NCBI GenBank assembly: GCA_018882835.1
Contig: VERE01000005.1
Span: 1 to 64,000, forward strand
Direction: 5' to 3'
DNA: 64,000 nucleotides
Source: Limnohabitans sp.
Lineage (GTDB): Bacteria; Pseudomonadota; Gammaproteobacteria; Burkholderiales; Burkholderiaceae_C
Positions 41,868 through 50,542 of the stretch are shown one piece after another. The notes below the pieces were generated by a model. It was not told the DNA's origin. It searched no databases and saw only the letters and a program-made list of their open reading frames with translations. The translations under genes were made by a program, and so were the position numbers. The stretch's first letter is position 1; each line of letters opens with the position of its first letter.

Positions 41868-43090
41868 TGCAAAACCTGCCCCTCCAAGGTATTCGGGTGA
41901 TCGATTACAGCCACTTTCTAGCAGGTCCCTATGTGGGCCGATGCCTGGCCGCCATGGGCGCTGAAGTCATCAAGGTGGAACGCCCGGGGCTGGGCGACGC
42001 TGGACGCCAGCATGCGCACGTTCTTGACGATCAGCAAAGCGGCTACTTTCTGCAACTGAACATGGGGAAGCAAGGGGTCAGTGTCAACATGAAAGACCCG
42101 CGCGGCAAAGACTTCATGCAAAAACTGTGTGACAGCGCCGATGTCTTCATTGAAAACTACCGCCCTGGCGCCCTGGACAAACTGGGCCTGGGCTACAAGG
42201 AGCTGTCTGAGCGCAACCCGCAGTTGGTGTATTGCTCGATCTCGGCTTACGGCCACACCGGGCCCGACTCGCACCGCGCGGGATTTGGCCTGATCGCAGA
42301 AGCCAAGAGCGGCATCATGCAGATGGTGGGGGTCCCCGGAGAAGCGCCCCCACTGCTGCGCATCTCGCTGGGCGACATGTACACCGGCATCCACGCAGTG
42401 GCCGCCATCAATGCCGCGCTGCTGGGGCGCATGCGTTCCGGCAAGGGACAACACATCGACATGGCGCTCTACGACACGCTGGTCTCCATGCACGAATATG
42501 CGGTGCAGTGCTATACCCTTTCTGGTGGCAAGGTGCTGCCACAACAAACCGGGCACGATATGCCAACCTCGACGCTCTACGGGGTGTTTCGGGCCAACGA
42601 CGGTGACCTGGTTATCGCGGCGCAAGTGGACGACGCCTGGTTGCGATTTGCCAACATGCTGGAACAGCATGGCGGGCCTGCAGGCTTTGGCAGCGACACC
42701 CGTTTTCACAGCCTCGCGGGACGCAATACCCACCGCGAAGAGGTTCTGGCCACTGTCAAGACCTGGGTCGCGCAGCGCACCGTGGCCGAGGTCCTGGCCC
42801 TGCTGGATGGCATCGATGTGCCCAGCGCCAAGGTGCAGCGTATTGACGAGGTTCTCAATGACCCCCAAATTCAGGCACGTGGCATGGTGCTGGAACAGCA
42901 ACACCCGCGCTACGGCATCCTCAAAATGCCCAATCTGCCGTTCCGTTTTTCGGACTGCGACACCACGGCACCGATGCAACAGGTTGCCCCTGACATGGGT
43001 CAGCACAACGCCCAGATTGCCCGCACTCTGGGCTATTCCGATGCCGACATTCAAACCATGCAGTCCGAGGGCGTTCTGTTTTCGAAATGA
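41867..43090 (+). CDS. Class III (CaiB/BaiF) CoA-transferase
   Basis: A 407-residue family III CoA-transferase: LQGIRVIDYSHFLAGPYVGRCLAAMGAEVIKVERPGLGD at the N-terminus, NMGKQGVSVNMKDPRGKDF, DVFIENYRPGALDKLGLGY and ISLGDMYTGIHAVAAINAAL, in which the Asp is the residue forming the acyl-anhydride. It moves CoA between acids, probably from a pathway product to the entering acid. It closes the operon with PanE-, VOC- and MaoC-like genes. CoA transfer plus hydration plus reduction suggests a ring-free or side-chain organic-acid pathway. Confidence 0.93.
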   Translation: MQNLPLQGIRVIDYSHFLAGPYVGRCLAAMGAEVIKVERPGLGDAGRQHAHVLDDQQSGYFLQLNMGKQGVSVNMKDPRGKDFMQKLCDSADVFIENYRPGALDKLGLGYKELSERNPQLVYCSISAYGHTGPDSHRAGFGLIAEAKSGIMQMVGVPGEAPPLLRISLGDMYTGIHAVAAINAALLGRMRSGKGQHIDMALYDTLVSMHEYAVQCYTLSGGKVLPQQTGHDMPTSTLYGVFRANDGDLVIAAQVDDAWLRFANMLEQHGGPAGFGSDTRFHSLAGRNTHREEVLATVKTWVAQRTVAEVLALLDGIDVPSAKVQRIDEVLNDPQIQARGMVLEQQHPRYGILKMPNLPFRFSDCDTTAPMQQVAPDMGQHNAQIARTLGYSDADIQTMQSEGVLFSK

Positions 43091-43203
43091 ACTCTAAGCC
43101 AAGCCTGATCACTGTTCATCCATGCCAGCCCGACTGACCTCTTGCCAATCTTCTGAATTTGTATATATTGGTGAGACATCAACCCGCTTGATTGGACTGC
43201 AGC

Positions 43204-43632
43204 ATGAAAACCATCAGCCAATTTTTAGACCAACACGACAGGCAGATTTTTTCAGTCAACCCGACCACCTCTGTCAGAGAGGCACTGGAAAAAATGTCCA
43301 ACCACAACATTGGTGCGTTACTGGTTCTCGATGGCAACGCGCTGGTGGGCATTTTTTCCGAACGAGACTATGCACGAAAAGTTGTGCTCCACGGTAAAAA
43401 TAGCAACGATGCCAAAGTGAGCGAAATCATGACTGCGAAGGTGATCACCATCGATACAGCGCACACGATAGATCAATGCATGGAGATCATGACCCACAAT
43501 CACATCAGGCACTTGCCCATCGTCAACGGATCCAGGGTGATTGGGTTGATTTCGATTGGCGACGTGGTTCGGGAAATGATCGCATATCAAAAAACAATGA
43601 TTGACCAATTGCAGAGCTATATCACTGGTTAA
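43204..43632 (+). CDS. CBS-domain pair protein
   Basis: A 142-residue protein made of two CBS motifs: IFSVNPTTSVREALEKMSNHNIGALLVLDGNALVGIFSERDY and VITIDTAHTIDQCMEIMTHNHIRHLPIVNGSRVIGLISIGDVV. Such Bateman modules sense adenine nucleotides. There is no attached enzyme. ATG at 43204 is preferred over the in-frame 43192. The adjoining alpha/beta hydrolase begins 9 bp later, so the two may be co-expressed. Confidence 0.92.
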   Translation: MKTISQFLDQHDRQIFSVNPTTSVREALEKMSNHNIGALLVLDGNALVGIFSERDYARKVVLHGKNSNDAKVSEIMTAKVITIDTAHTIDQCMEIMTHNHIRHLPIVNGSRVIGLISIGDVVREMIAYQKTMIDQLQSYITG

Positions 43633-43641
43633 AAGTTTTGC

Positions 43642-44514
43642 ATGGAAACAAAAATTCAACTCCATCAAATCCATGCGAATGGAGTCGATTTCTCATACCT
43701 CGCGTGTGGGTCAGGTCCAATCGCTCTTTGTGTACACGGGTTCCCTGACTCCGCTCATACCTGGCGATACTTGATGCCCGAGTTGGTCCGTGCAGGCTTC
43801 AAAGCGATTGCTCCTTTTACCCGAGGTTATGCGCCCACATCCGTTGCGCCCGATGACTGCTACCAAACTGGGGCACGTGCAGCCGATATCAATGCTTTGC
43901 ATGAGGCACTTGGCGGTGATGAAAATGCGGTGCTCATTGGTCATGATTGGGGGGCATCTACTGTGATGACCGCTGCTGCCAATGCACCTCATCGATGGAA
44001 ACGTGTGGTGGCCATGTCGGTTCCGCCGGTGAGCATCCTGCGCAAGGCATTGACTGGGAATCACGCTCAAATCAAACGCAGTTGGTACATGTTTTATTTT
44101 CAGTCCGCATTGGCAGAAATTGCCATTGAAGCGAACGATTACCAATTCATCGAGATGCTGTGGGATGATTGGTCCCCAGGTTTCAAATCAAACATTGACC
44201 TGGAAAATTTTAAGAAGTGCGTTCCCACGGCCAGCCACCTCAAAGCAGCCCTTGGCTACTACCGAGCCTCGCTGGGCAATGGCAAAAAAATGGACATTTA
44301 CACTGCGCTAGAGACTCAAGGACTTGAGCCCCTGACACAGCCAACACTTTACTTGCATGGCAAGAAAGATGGATGCATTGGTGTTGAACTGGCTGAGGAA
44401 ACCAGGCGCACTTGCCCTTGGCTAGAAGTGAGGATTCTGGATGAGGTCGGGCATTTCATGCAGCTTGAAGATCCCAGACAGGTTAACCAGCACATTGTTG
44501 AGTGGCTCACCTAG
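43642..44514 (+). CDS. Alpha/beta hydrolase
   Basis: A 290-residue hydrolase: LCVHGFPDSAHTWRYLMP (oxyanion), TRGYAPTSV, VLIGHDWGASTVMTAAAN (nucleophile elbow with Asp) and LYLHGKKDGCIGVE, DEVGHFMQLE (acid and His). GHDWG with aspartate points to an epoxide hydrolase- or dehalogenase-like mechanism. A GTTTTGC stretch and weak purines precede the ATG. The substrate is unknown. It converges with a LysR gene. Confidence 0.88.
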   Translation: METKIQLHQIHANGVDFSYLACGSGPIALCVHGFPDSAHTWRYLMPELVRAGFKAIAPFTRGYAPTSVAPDDCYQTGARAADINALHEALGGDENAVLIGHDWGASTVMTAAANAPHRWKRVVAMSVPPVSILRKALTGNHAQIKRSWYMFYFQSALAEIAIEANDYQFIEMLWDDWSPGFKSNIDLENFKKCVPTASHLKAALGYYRASLGNGKKMDIYTALETQGLEPLTQPTLYLHGKKDGCIGVELAEETRRTCPWLEVRILDEVGHFMQLEDPRQVNQHIVEWLT

Positions 44515-44542
44515 AAAAAAGGTGATATTTGAACGACCCCGC

Positions 44543-45439
44543 TCATTGAACCAACTTGGGCGCCAGCGCGCGGATTCGCGTCGCCACATGGCGCGCAGCC
44601 AGCGACAAAGGGCGTTGACTCGTGACTGACAACACAATGGTGCGAACAATGGCGGGGTTGACGATCGGTCTTGCCTCCAAGCGGCCCTGCGACAGTTCAG
44701 CCTTCACGGCCATCAATGGCAGCAAGGTATAGGCATGCCCGCTTTGCGTGACATCTTTCATACTGCCTGCACTGTCGACTTCCATCACAATGTTCAATTT
44801 GACGGCGTGACGCCTCGCAAGTTGGTTCAAATTTGTTCGCAGTCCATTGGGGACAGAAGGTAAAACCAACGGAATTGTGCTGAGGGCTTTGAAGGGAATG
44901 CTTTTTCTCTCCATCAATGCACTTCCCTTACGCCCGATCAAGTAAGTATCTGCCGAGCCCAGAACTTCTTCTTCGCGCCGGGTGCTGAACCCATAACGGT
45001 TGATCACTGCCAAGTCGAGTCTTCCATTGGCCAGCTGCTCATCCAGGAGCCCACTAAACCCCTCCACGGCACGCAGCGTGATTTCAGGCGCGTTGGCGCG
45101 CAGATCCGCAAAAAGCAATGGCAACAATTGCGTCGCCAATGAGGGAAGAACACCCACCTGCACAGTTCCCGTGGGGACGCCTGCTGACTCTTTGGCAGTG
45201 ACATCCAAGCGCAGGATCTGATCCATTGCGGCGCGCACCTGCGGCAGCATCAGCTTGCCGAATTCAGACAAGACCATGCCACGCCCGGTGCGTTCAAACA
45301 ATCGCGCGCCCCAAGCGGTTTCCAAAGAAGAAATGTGCCGACTGATCAGCGACTCCGCCAGGTCGGTGGCGGCAGCGGCCCTGGCCAGAGAGCCTTGCTC
45401 GGCCACTGTTAAAAAAGATTGCAAATGCTTGAGGTTCAT
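44543..45439 (-). CDS. LysR-family regulator (Nac/Cbl-like length)
   Basis: A 298-residue LysR protein: MNLKHLQSFLTVAEQGSLARAAAATDLAESLISRHISSLE as the helix-turn-helix, with RLFERTGRGMVLSEFG, then an effector domain with PTGTVQVGVLPSLATQLLPLL. ATG at 45437-45439 is preferred; an upstream ATG (45457) would add six residues. It is divergent from the Bug gene at 45535, 95 bp away, and should control the Bug/ligase/hydratase module. Confidence 0.9.
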   Translation of the reverse strand: MNLKHLQSFLTVAEQGSLARAAAATDLAESLISRHISSLETAWGARLFERTGRGMVLSEFGKLMLPQVRAAMDQILRLDVTAKESAGVPTGTVQVGVLPSLATQLLPLLFADLRANAPEITLRAVEGFSGLLDEQLANGRLDLAVINRYGFSTRREEEVLGSADTYLIGRKGSALMERKSIPFKALSTIPLVLPSVPNGLRTNLNQLARRHAVKLNIVMEVDSAGSMKDVTQSGHAYTLLPLMAVKAELSQGRLEARPIVNPAIVRTIVLSVTSQRPLSLAARHVATRIRALAPKLVQ

Positions 45440-45534
45440 GGATTCACTTTTTTGCAACTCTGATTTGAGTAGTTTGTTATTTTAATCAAGCCACAAAGGT
45501 TTTATGCTCACCCCATCACACGGAGACTGGCACC

Positions 45535-46509
45535 ATGAAACTCGCTAGATGGACTTTTCTATTTTTGGCCTGCCTGACCTCAACCTTCACGACACAGGCT
45601 CAGAGTCCAGCCTATCCACGTGGCCCTGTGACCCTGGTGGTGCCCTTCCCTGCAGGAGGGCCGACGGATGCCATGGCCAGGCAACTGGCGCAAAAGCTTG
45701 GGGAGCGCCTTGGGCAACAAGTCTTGATTGACAACAAAGGCGGAGCTGGCGGCAGCATTGCGGCCGAAGCTGTAGCCAAAGCAGCACCCGATGGACAAAC
45801 GCTTTTTTTTGGGACCACAGGAACGCTGGCGATCAACCCCAGCCTCTACACCAAACTTCGCTATGACCCGATCAAAGATTTTGCCCCGGTCAGCCTGATG
45901 GCAACCACCATGAACGTGTTGGTTGTCAATCCCGAGGTCCCCGCTAAAAATCTGACGGAGCTGATCCGATTGGCCAAGGCAAAACCCGGCACGTTGACCT
46001 ATGGCTCCGCCGGCAATGGCAGCTCAAACCACCTCTCTGGGGAGTTGTTGAAGTCTGCGGCCAGCTTGCAAATCAACCACATCCCCTACAAAGGAAGTGC
46101 CCCAGCCTTGGTAGATTTGATGGGGGGGCGTCTGACAATGATGTTTGACACCCTGGCGCAACAGACAGGAAACATTGCCTCCGGCAAATTGCGTGCGCTC
46201 GCCGTGACAGGTCCCAACCGGTCACCTTTATTGCCTGAAGTGCCTACAGCGCAGGAGGGGGGACTCAAAGACTTCGACGTGACAATTTGGTTTGGCGTTT
46301 TGGCTCCAGCCGGCACGCCCTCCTCTGCTGTTGATCGTTTGGCCAGAGAAATCGCCAACGTCATGTCTACCGATGAGATGAAAAAGCGCATGCAAGACGA
46401 TGGCGCAGAAGCGCGCCCGTCGTCACCGTCTGAATTTTCGGCGCTGATTCGCAGTGATATGGCCAAGTGGGCGCCCATCGTCAAGGCATCGGGCGCCTCG
46501 CTCGATTAA
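45535..46509 (+). CDS. Bug-family (TctC-like) periplasmic binding protein
   Basis: A 324-residue receptor with signal peptide MKLARWTFLFLACLTSTFTTQA. YPRGPVTLVVPFPAGGPTDAMARQLAQKL, VLIDNKGGAGGSIAAEAVAKA and YGSAGNGSSNHLSGELLK are the family marks. GGAG lies before the ATG. Binding of a carboxylic acid is likely. It heads an operon with an acyl-CoA ligase and enoyl-CoA hydratase, so its ligand is probably the acid that these process (inference). No TctAB is present. Confidence 0.93.
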   Translation: MKLARWTFLFLACLTSTFTTQAQSPAYPRGPVTLVVPFPAGGPTDAMARQLAQKLGERLGQQVLIDNKGGAGGSIAAEAVAKAAPDGQTLFFGTTGTLAINPSLYTKLRYDPIKDFAPVSLMATTMNVLVVNPEVPAKNLTELIRLAKAKPGTLTYGSAGNGSSNHLSGELLKSAASLQINHIPYKGSAPALVDLMGGRLTMMFDTLAQQTGNIASGKLRALAVTGPNRSPLLPEVPTAQEGGLKDFDVTIWFGVLAPAGTPSSAVDRLAREIANVMSTDEMKKRMQDDGAEARPSSPSEFSALIRSDMAKWAPIVKASGASLD

Positions 46510-46519
46510 GGGCAGTGGC

Positions 46520-48643
46520 GTGACGGGTGTCGATGCGCGTTTGAGCGCGCTATTCAACCCACGCAGCGTCGCCGTGATCGGGGCGACGGAAGATCGCAAC
46601 CGAGTGGGTGGACGACCCCTGCACTATTTGCGCACCTTTGGCTACGCCGGAGCTGTTTACCCGATCAATCCAAAGCGTGAATGGGTACAGGGTTTCAAGG
46701 CCTACGCATCTCTGGATGAACTGCCCGAAGTGCCCGATGTCGCAGTGCTTGCGGTTGGCAGCGAGCAAGTCCAAGCGGTACTGGCACAGTGCGCATTCAA
46801 AGGCATTCGAAGCGCAGTTGTCATGAGCTCGGGGTTTGCCGAAACCGGGGCAGAAGGCGTCCAAAGGCAGGCCTGCCTGGTGGATCAAGCCAAGGCGCTG
46901 GGGATCCGGCTGGTTGGCCCCAACGCGCAGGGTGTGGCCAACTTCAGCACCGGCGCAGTTTTGAATTTCAGCACCATGTTCATGGAAGTTGCGCCGCAGG
47001 ATGGTCCTGTGGCCATCATCAGCCAAAGTGGTGCAGCAAGCGTGATGCCCTATGCCATGTTGCGCGAGCGCGGTGTGGGCGTTCGTTACCTGGTGGCTTC
47101 AGGCAACGATGCTGACACCTCGGTCAATGACTTGGCCCTGGTGGCAGCGACCGACCCGAACATTCGCGTGGTGCTGATGTACATCGAGTCGTTGCCGGAC
47201 CCTGACACGCTGGCCCAAGTGGCGAGCACAGCGCGGTCCAACGGCGCAGCCGTGATCGCGCTCAAATCGGGTCGCAGCGCACAAGGGGCCAAAGCGGCTG
47301 CATCGCATACAGGCGCCATCCTCAACGACGACACCGTGGTCGACGCGTTTCTCGACAGGCATGGGATCTGGCGTGCACAGGATGTGCATGGCATGGTCAA
47401 TGCCGTCGAACTGTACTTGGCCGCTCCGTCACGGCCGGCACAGCAACTGGTGGTCATGAGCCACAGCGGCGCGGTGGGTGTGCTGTGCGCCGACACTGCT
47501 GAATTTTTGGGCCTGCCCTTGACCGAGTTGGCACCATCGACTGCCACAGATCTTGCCCGCATCATGCCCAGCTTTGCCACAGCGCAAAACCCGGTAGACA
47601 TGACCGCTTCACTGATGACTCAGGGCGGCATGTTTTCTGAAGCCCTGAACATCCTGGCTTGCGACCCTGGGGCAGACATGTTCTTGATCGGGGTCCCTGT
47701 GGCTGGACCCGGGTATGACGTGCCAGGCATGGCGGCCGACGTCGCAAAGTTGGCCATTTCTCAGGGCAAGCCAGTAGTCGTTTCAGCACCGCAGGAAAGT
47801 GTGCGTTCGGCGTTTCGTCAGGCGGGTGTCCCTGTGTTTCGTCACGAGACCGATGCCTTGCACGCCTTGCACCAGTGGAGTCGCCACGCAGCACGCATGG
47901 CGCAAGCACTGGCGAGAGAGTCGCTACCGGCTCGTGAAGAAACGATGCCTCGTGTTGCCGCTGGCCGACATGGTTTTCTCAACGAGGCCGATAGCCTCCA
48001 ATTGCTGTCGCAGTCGGGAATCCCGACTGTGCCCTTCAAGCACTGTCGCAACCTGCAAGAAGCAAGGGAAGCCTGGCAAGCATTGGGCCCTGCAGCAGTT
48101 TTGAAGGCTAGCTCGGAGCACCTGCCGCACAAATCAGAGCATGGCCTGGTGTTTCTGGACATCGACAGCGAGGCGGCTCTTGAAATCGCCTGGCAAACCT
48201 GCGCTGAACGTGTCAACGCGCTCAATATTGCCTTCGAGGGTGCGATCGTTGCCAAGCGTGTCAACGGGCGACGCGAATTTGCCCTTGGGGTGAAACAGGA
48301 CCCCAGCTTTGGAATCGTGGTGATGCTGAGTGACGGCGGCAAATATGTCGAAGCGCTGCGTGACTTTGTGGTGCTGTTGCACCCTTTCTCTGAAGACCAT
48401 GTGTTGCAACGCCTCAGGCAACTGCGTGTGTTCCCCATTCTGGCGGGCGTGCGTGGCGAAGCGCCAGTCGATCTTGGCATCATTGCCAGCGTCGCTGTCA
48501 AAATAGGTCAGCTTGCCGCGGCGAACGCTGATTCGATTGCGTCCATTGATCTCAATCCCCTGATGATTCACGACATGGGCTCAGGAGGCTTGGCGGTGGA
48601 CGCTGTTGTAGAACTGAAGGGATCCAATCTTGAGCAACGATAA
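46520..48643 (+). CDS. NDP-forming acyl-CoA synthetase (acetate-CoA ligase family, fused subunits)
   Basis: A 707-residue ligase. N-terminal CoA-binding Rossmann domain: LFNPRSVAVIGATEDRNRVGGRPL and MSSGFAETG, then succinyl-CoA-ligase-like domains with GPNAQGVANF, IISQSGAASVMPYAML and VVMSHSGAVGVLCAD (SHSG, phospho-His region). A C-terminal ATP-grasp part has ILAGVRGEAPVDLG and SIDLNPLMI. It forms an acyl-CoA with ADP or GDP release. GTG at 46520 is preceded by AAGG; the frame from 46454 overlaps the Bug gene. Followed by an enoyl-CoA hydratase. Confidence 0.9.
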   Translation: MTGVDARLSALFNPRSVAVIGATEDRNRVGGRPLHYLRTFGYAGAVYPINPKREWVQGFKAYASLDELPEVPDVAVLAVGSEQVQAVLAQCAFKGIRSAVVMSSGFAETGAEGVQRQACLVDQAKALGIRLVGPNAQGVANFSTGAVLNFSTMFMEVAPQDGPVAIISQSGAASVMPYAMLRERGVGVRYLVASGNDADTSVNDLALVAATDPNIRVVLMYIESLPDPDTLAQVASTARSNGAAVIALKSGRSAQGAKAAASHTGAILNDDTVVDAFLDRHGIWRAQDVHGMVNAVELYLAAPSRPAQQLVVMSHSGAVGVLCADTAEFLGLPLTELAPSTATDLARIMPSFATAQNPVDMTASLMTQGGMFSEALNILACDPGADMFLIGVPVAGPGYDVPGMAADVAKLAISQGKPVVVSAPQESVRSAFRQAGVPVFRHETDALHALHQWSRHAARMAQALARESLPAREETMPRVAAGRHGFLNEADSLQLLSQSGIPTVPFKHCRNLQEAREAWQALGPAAVLKASSEHLPHKSEHGLVFLDIDSEAALEIAWQTCAERVNALNIAFEGAIVAKRVNGRREFALGVKQDPSFGIVVMLSDGGKYVEALRDFVVLLHPFSEDHVLQRLRQLRVFPILAGVRGEAPVDLGIIASVAVKIGQLAAANADSIASIDLNPLMIHDMGSGGLAVDAVVELKGSNLEQR

Positions 48644-49421
48644 AACTGTTCTGCAGACCATGATCGATGGCGTAGCTGTAGTGCAATTGAACCGCCCAGC
48701 AGCGATGAATTCTGTCAACGCTGACTTGCGGGCTGCGCTGACACAAGGTTTGTACGACCTTGACAAGAATCCGCAGGTTCAGGCCATGGTTCTGACAGGC
48801 AGCGGCGACCGGGCATTTTGTGCAGGCCAGGATTTGGACGAAGCGGCGACCATCGACACAGCCAATTTGGCAGGCTGGCTGAATCGGCAACACGCCATGT
48901 ACCAGGCTGTGCGAGACGTGAACAAGCCATTGATTGCCGCCATCAATGGCACTGCCGTCGGTGCAGGCTTCCAAATGGCGTTGATGTGCGACCTCAGGAT
49001 CGGGCATGCCGGCTTGCGCATGGGGCAACCCGAGGTGCGCGCAGGATTGGCCAGCATCGTTGGCTCCTACCTGATGTCGCTGCAGATAGGGCACTCCCTG
49101 AACCAACAGCTGTCATTGAGTGGCGAGCTGATCAGTGGTCAACGCGCTCACGAGATCGGCCTGATCAATGACCTCGTCCCTGCGGCCGAAGTCCTGGCTC
49201 GCGCCATTGAGCGCGCAAAAGAATTGGCCGCATTGCCCGTCATGGCTTTTCGCACGACCAAGCAGCGCTTTCGCGAAAAAACGCAAGCTGGATTTCAAGA
49301 GGCCTGCGGCGCTGGCATCCGTCACCAGCTGGAGTGCTATTCAACGGGAGAGCCGCAACGGGTGATGCGCGAATTCATTGCTCGCCGAAATTCACAAGTG
49401 GACAATAGCCGCCAACGCTGA
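48630..49421 (+). CDS. Enoyl-CoA hydratase/isomerase (crotonase family)
   Basis: A 263-residue crotonase with TTG start at 48630 overlapping the ligase stop by 14 bases, preceded by AAGGGA. Family marks: AVVQLNRPAAMNSVN, RAFCAGQDLDE and INGTAVGAGFQMALMCDLRIG, then RMGQPEVRAGLASIVGSYLM, where the PE segment fits the second catalytic Glu. The first Glu position reads Gln (GFQMAL), which differs from classical hydratase-1 and hints at isomerase or other reactivity. An ATG at 48660 is an alternative start. Confidence 0.9.
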   Translation: MSNDKTVLQTMIDGVAVVQLNRPAAMNSVNADLRAALTQGLYDLDKNPQVQAMVLTGSGDRAFCAGQDLDEAATIDTANLAGWLNRQHAMYQAVRDVNKPLIAAINGTAVGAGFQMALMCDLRIGHAGLRMGQPEVRAGLASIVGSYLMSLQIGHSLNQQLSLSGELISGQRAHEIGLINDLVPAAEVLARAIERAKELAALPVMAFRTTKQRFREKTQAGFQEACGAGIRHQLECYSTGEPQRVMREFIARRNSQVDNSRQR

Positions 49422-49479
49422 CAGCTTGCGGCCCGGTTCCTTGGCTTCGCCCTGGCCGGGGGTCGGGCATGCTTCGGAA

Positions 49480-50391
49480 TCAAATGGCGTGGTACCCGGC
49501 AGCACTGGCTCGGATCGCAGAAATCAGCGCGCGTGCTGCCGGTGTGAGAATGGTTTTTTTGCTGGTGATCGCATGAATGCGCAAGAGGGGAAGCACTTCG
49601 ACCACAGGAGCCACCGCGATGCCTTGCGCTGCCCACAAAGCCAGCGGCCTGGGAATAAAACCAATCAGGTCACTGTGACGAATCACCTCCAGGGCGGACC
49701 ATACCGTCTCCAGGTACAAAGGGGTGGCTGGGGCTTGCAGGCCATATTTTTCAAACACCTGGCCCACAATGGCGCCCGGCCCATCCGGTGGGCCCATCAC
49801 CATCCAGTCCTCCTCCAGGAAGTCCTTGATCGATTTCGAGTGGGCTTTTCGGTGACCCTTGCGAACAGCCACGACCAGTTCCACGTCCATCAGTTTGGTG
49901 GTTTTGAAATCGCGGCCCAGGCCGCGCTCAGGTATCGGACCAATTGCGAAGTCAATGCTCTCCTGCCGAAATTCGTTCATGAGCTCCGGGTAAACGGCCT
50001 CGGTCACTCGCACTTGCACATCGGTGAACGTCCGTCTGAAATGCCCAATCGCTTCGGGCACAAACAGCATCATCGGAATCGGCGAGCAGGCCATCGAGAT
50101 ATTTCCGGAAACCTTGCCCTGCATTTGTAGCAGCTCATCCTTGGCTCGCCGCAACTCTTCTTCGATCCTTTGGGCTCGCTCCACAAGGGCCAGGCCGTAG
50201 GGGGTGAGACTTGCCCCGCGCGCACTGCGCTGCAGCAGGCCTACTCCCACTTGCTGCTCGAGCAGTCGCAGGCCGCGCGTGAGCACCGGCTGTGTCACCC
50301 CAAGGGCTGCAGCGGCTGAAGTGATGCTGCCGTTGCGCTGAACCGCCAGCAATGCACGCAGTTGGGCAAAGGTGATGTCGGTCAGTGACAT
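49480..50391 (-). CDS. LysR-family regulator
   Basis: A 303-residue LysR protein starting MSLTDITFAQLRALLAVQRNGSITSAAAALGVTQPVLTRGLRLLE, then LLQRSARGASLTPYG. The effector domain has FRRTFTDVQVRVTEAVYPELMNEF and PIPERGLG. ATG at 50389-50391 gives the family N-terminus. It is divergent from the FAD hydroxylase operon and is its likely activator. Confidence 0.92.
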   Translation of the reverse strand: MSLTDITFAQLRALLAVQRNGSITSAAAALGVTQPVLTRGLRLLEQQVGVGLLQRSARGASLTPYGLALVERAQRIEEELRRAKDELLQMQGKVSGNISMACSPIPMMLFVPEAIGHFRRTFTDVQVRVTEAVYPELMNEFRQESIDFAIGPIPERGLGRDFKTTKLMDVELVVAVRKGHRKAHSKSIKDFLEEDWMVMGPPDGPGAIVGQVFEKYGLQAPATPLYLETVWSALEVIRHSDLIGFIPRPLALWAAQGIAVAPVVEVLPLLRIHAITSKKTILTPAARALISAIRASAAGYHAI

Positions 50392-50542
50392 GGGCAAATG
50401 CTTTTGGTGGAGGAAGGGGCATGTCATAAAGGCATGACCCATAGCCGAATTCTAACTTCCGACGCGCCCACCCCCTTCCTACACTGGCCACACCCCAAAA
50501 AATGACAACACAAAACCGATTACTGCATACAGAGACTGATCA
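50392..50542. promoter_or_regulatory. Divergent control region, LysR // aromatic hydroxylase operon
   Basis: 151 bp containing both start regions. No perfect dyad was found by eye. A candidate ribosome site is GAGACTGATCA before the 50543 ATG; GC-rich left half and AT-rich right half (CCAAAAAATGACAACACAAAACCGATTAC). Confidence 0.35.

Noticed and set aside
41918-43054. 378-codon minus-strand frame opposite the CoA-transferase gene
   Set aside because: Composition is rich in His, Gln, Val and Gly without family motifs; the plus-strand CoA-transferase is unmistakable.
44507-44525. Inverted repeat TCACCT/AGGTGA between the alpha/beta hydrolase and LysR genes
   Set aside because: Six base pairs with the A-rich run in the loop, not after the stem, so it is not a credible intrinsic terminator.
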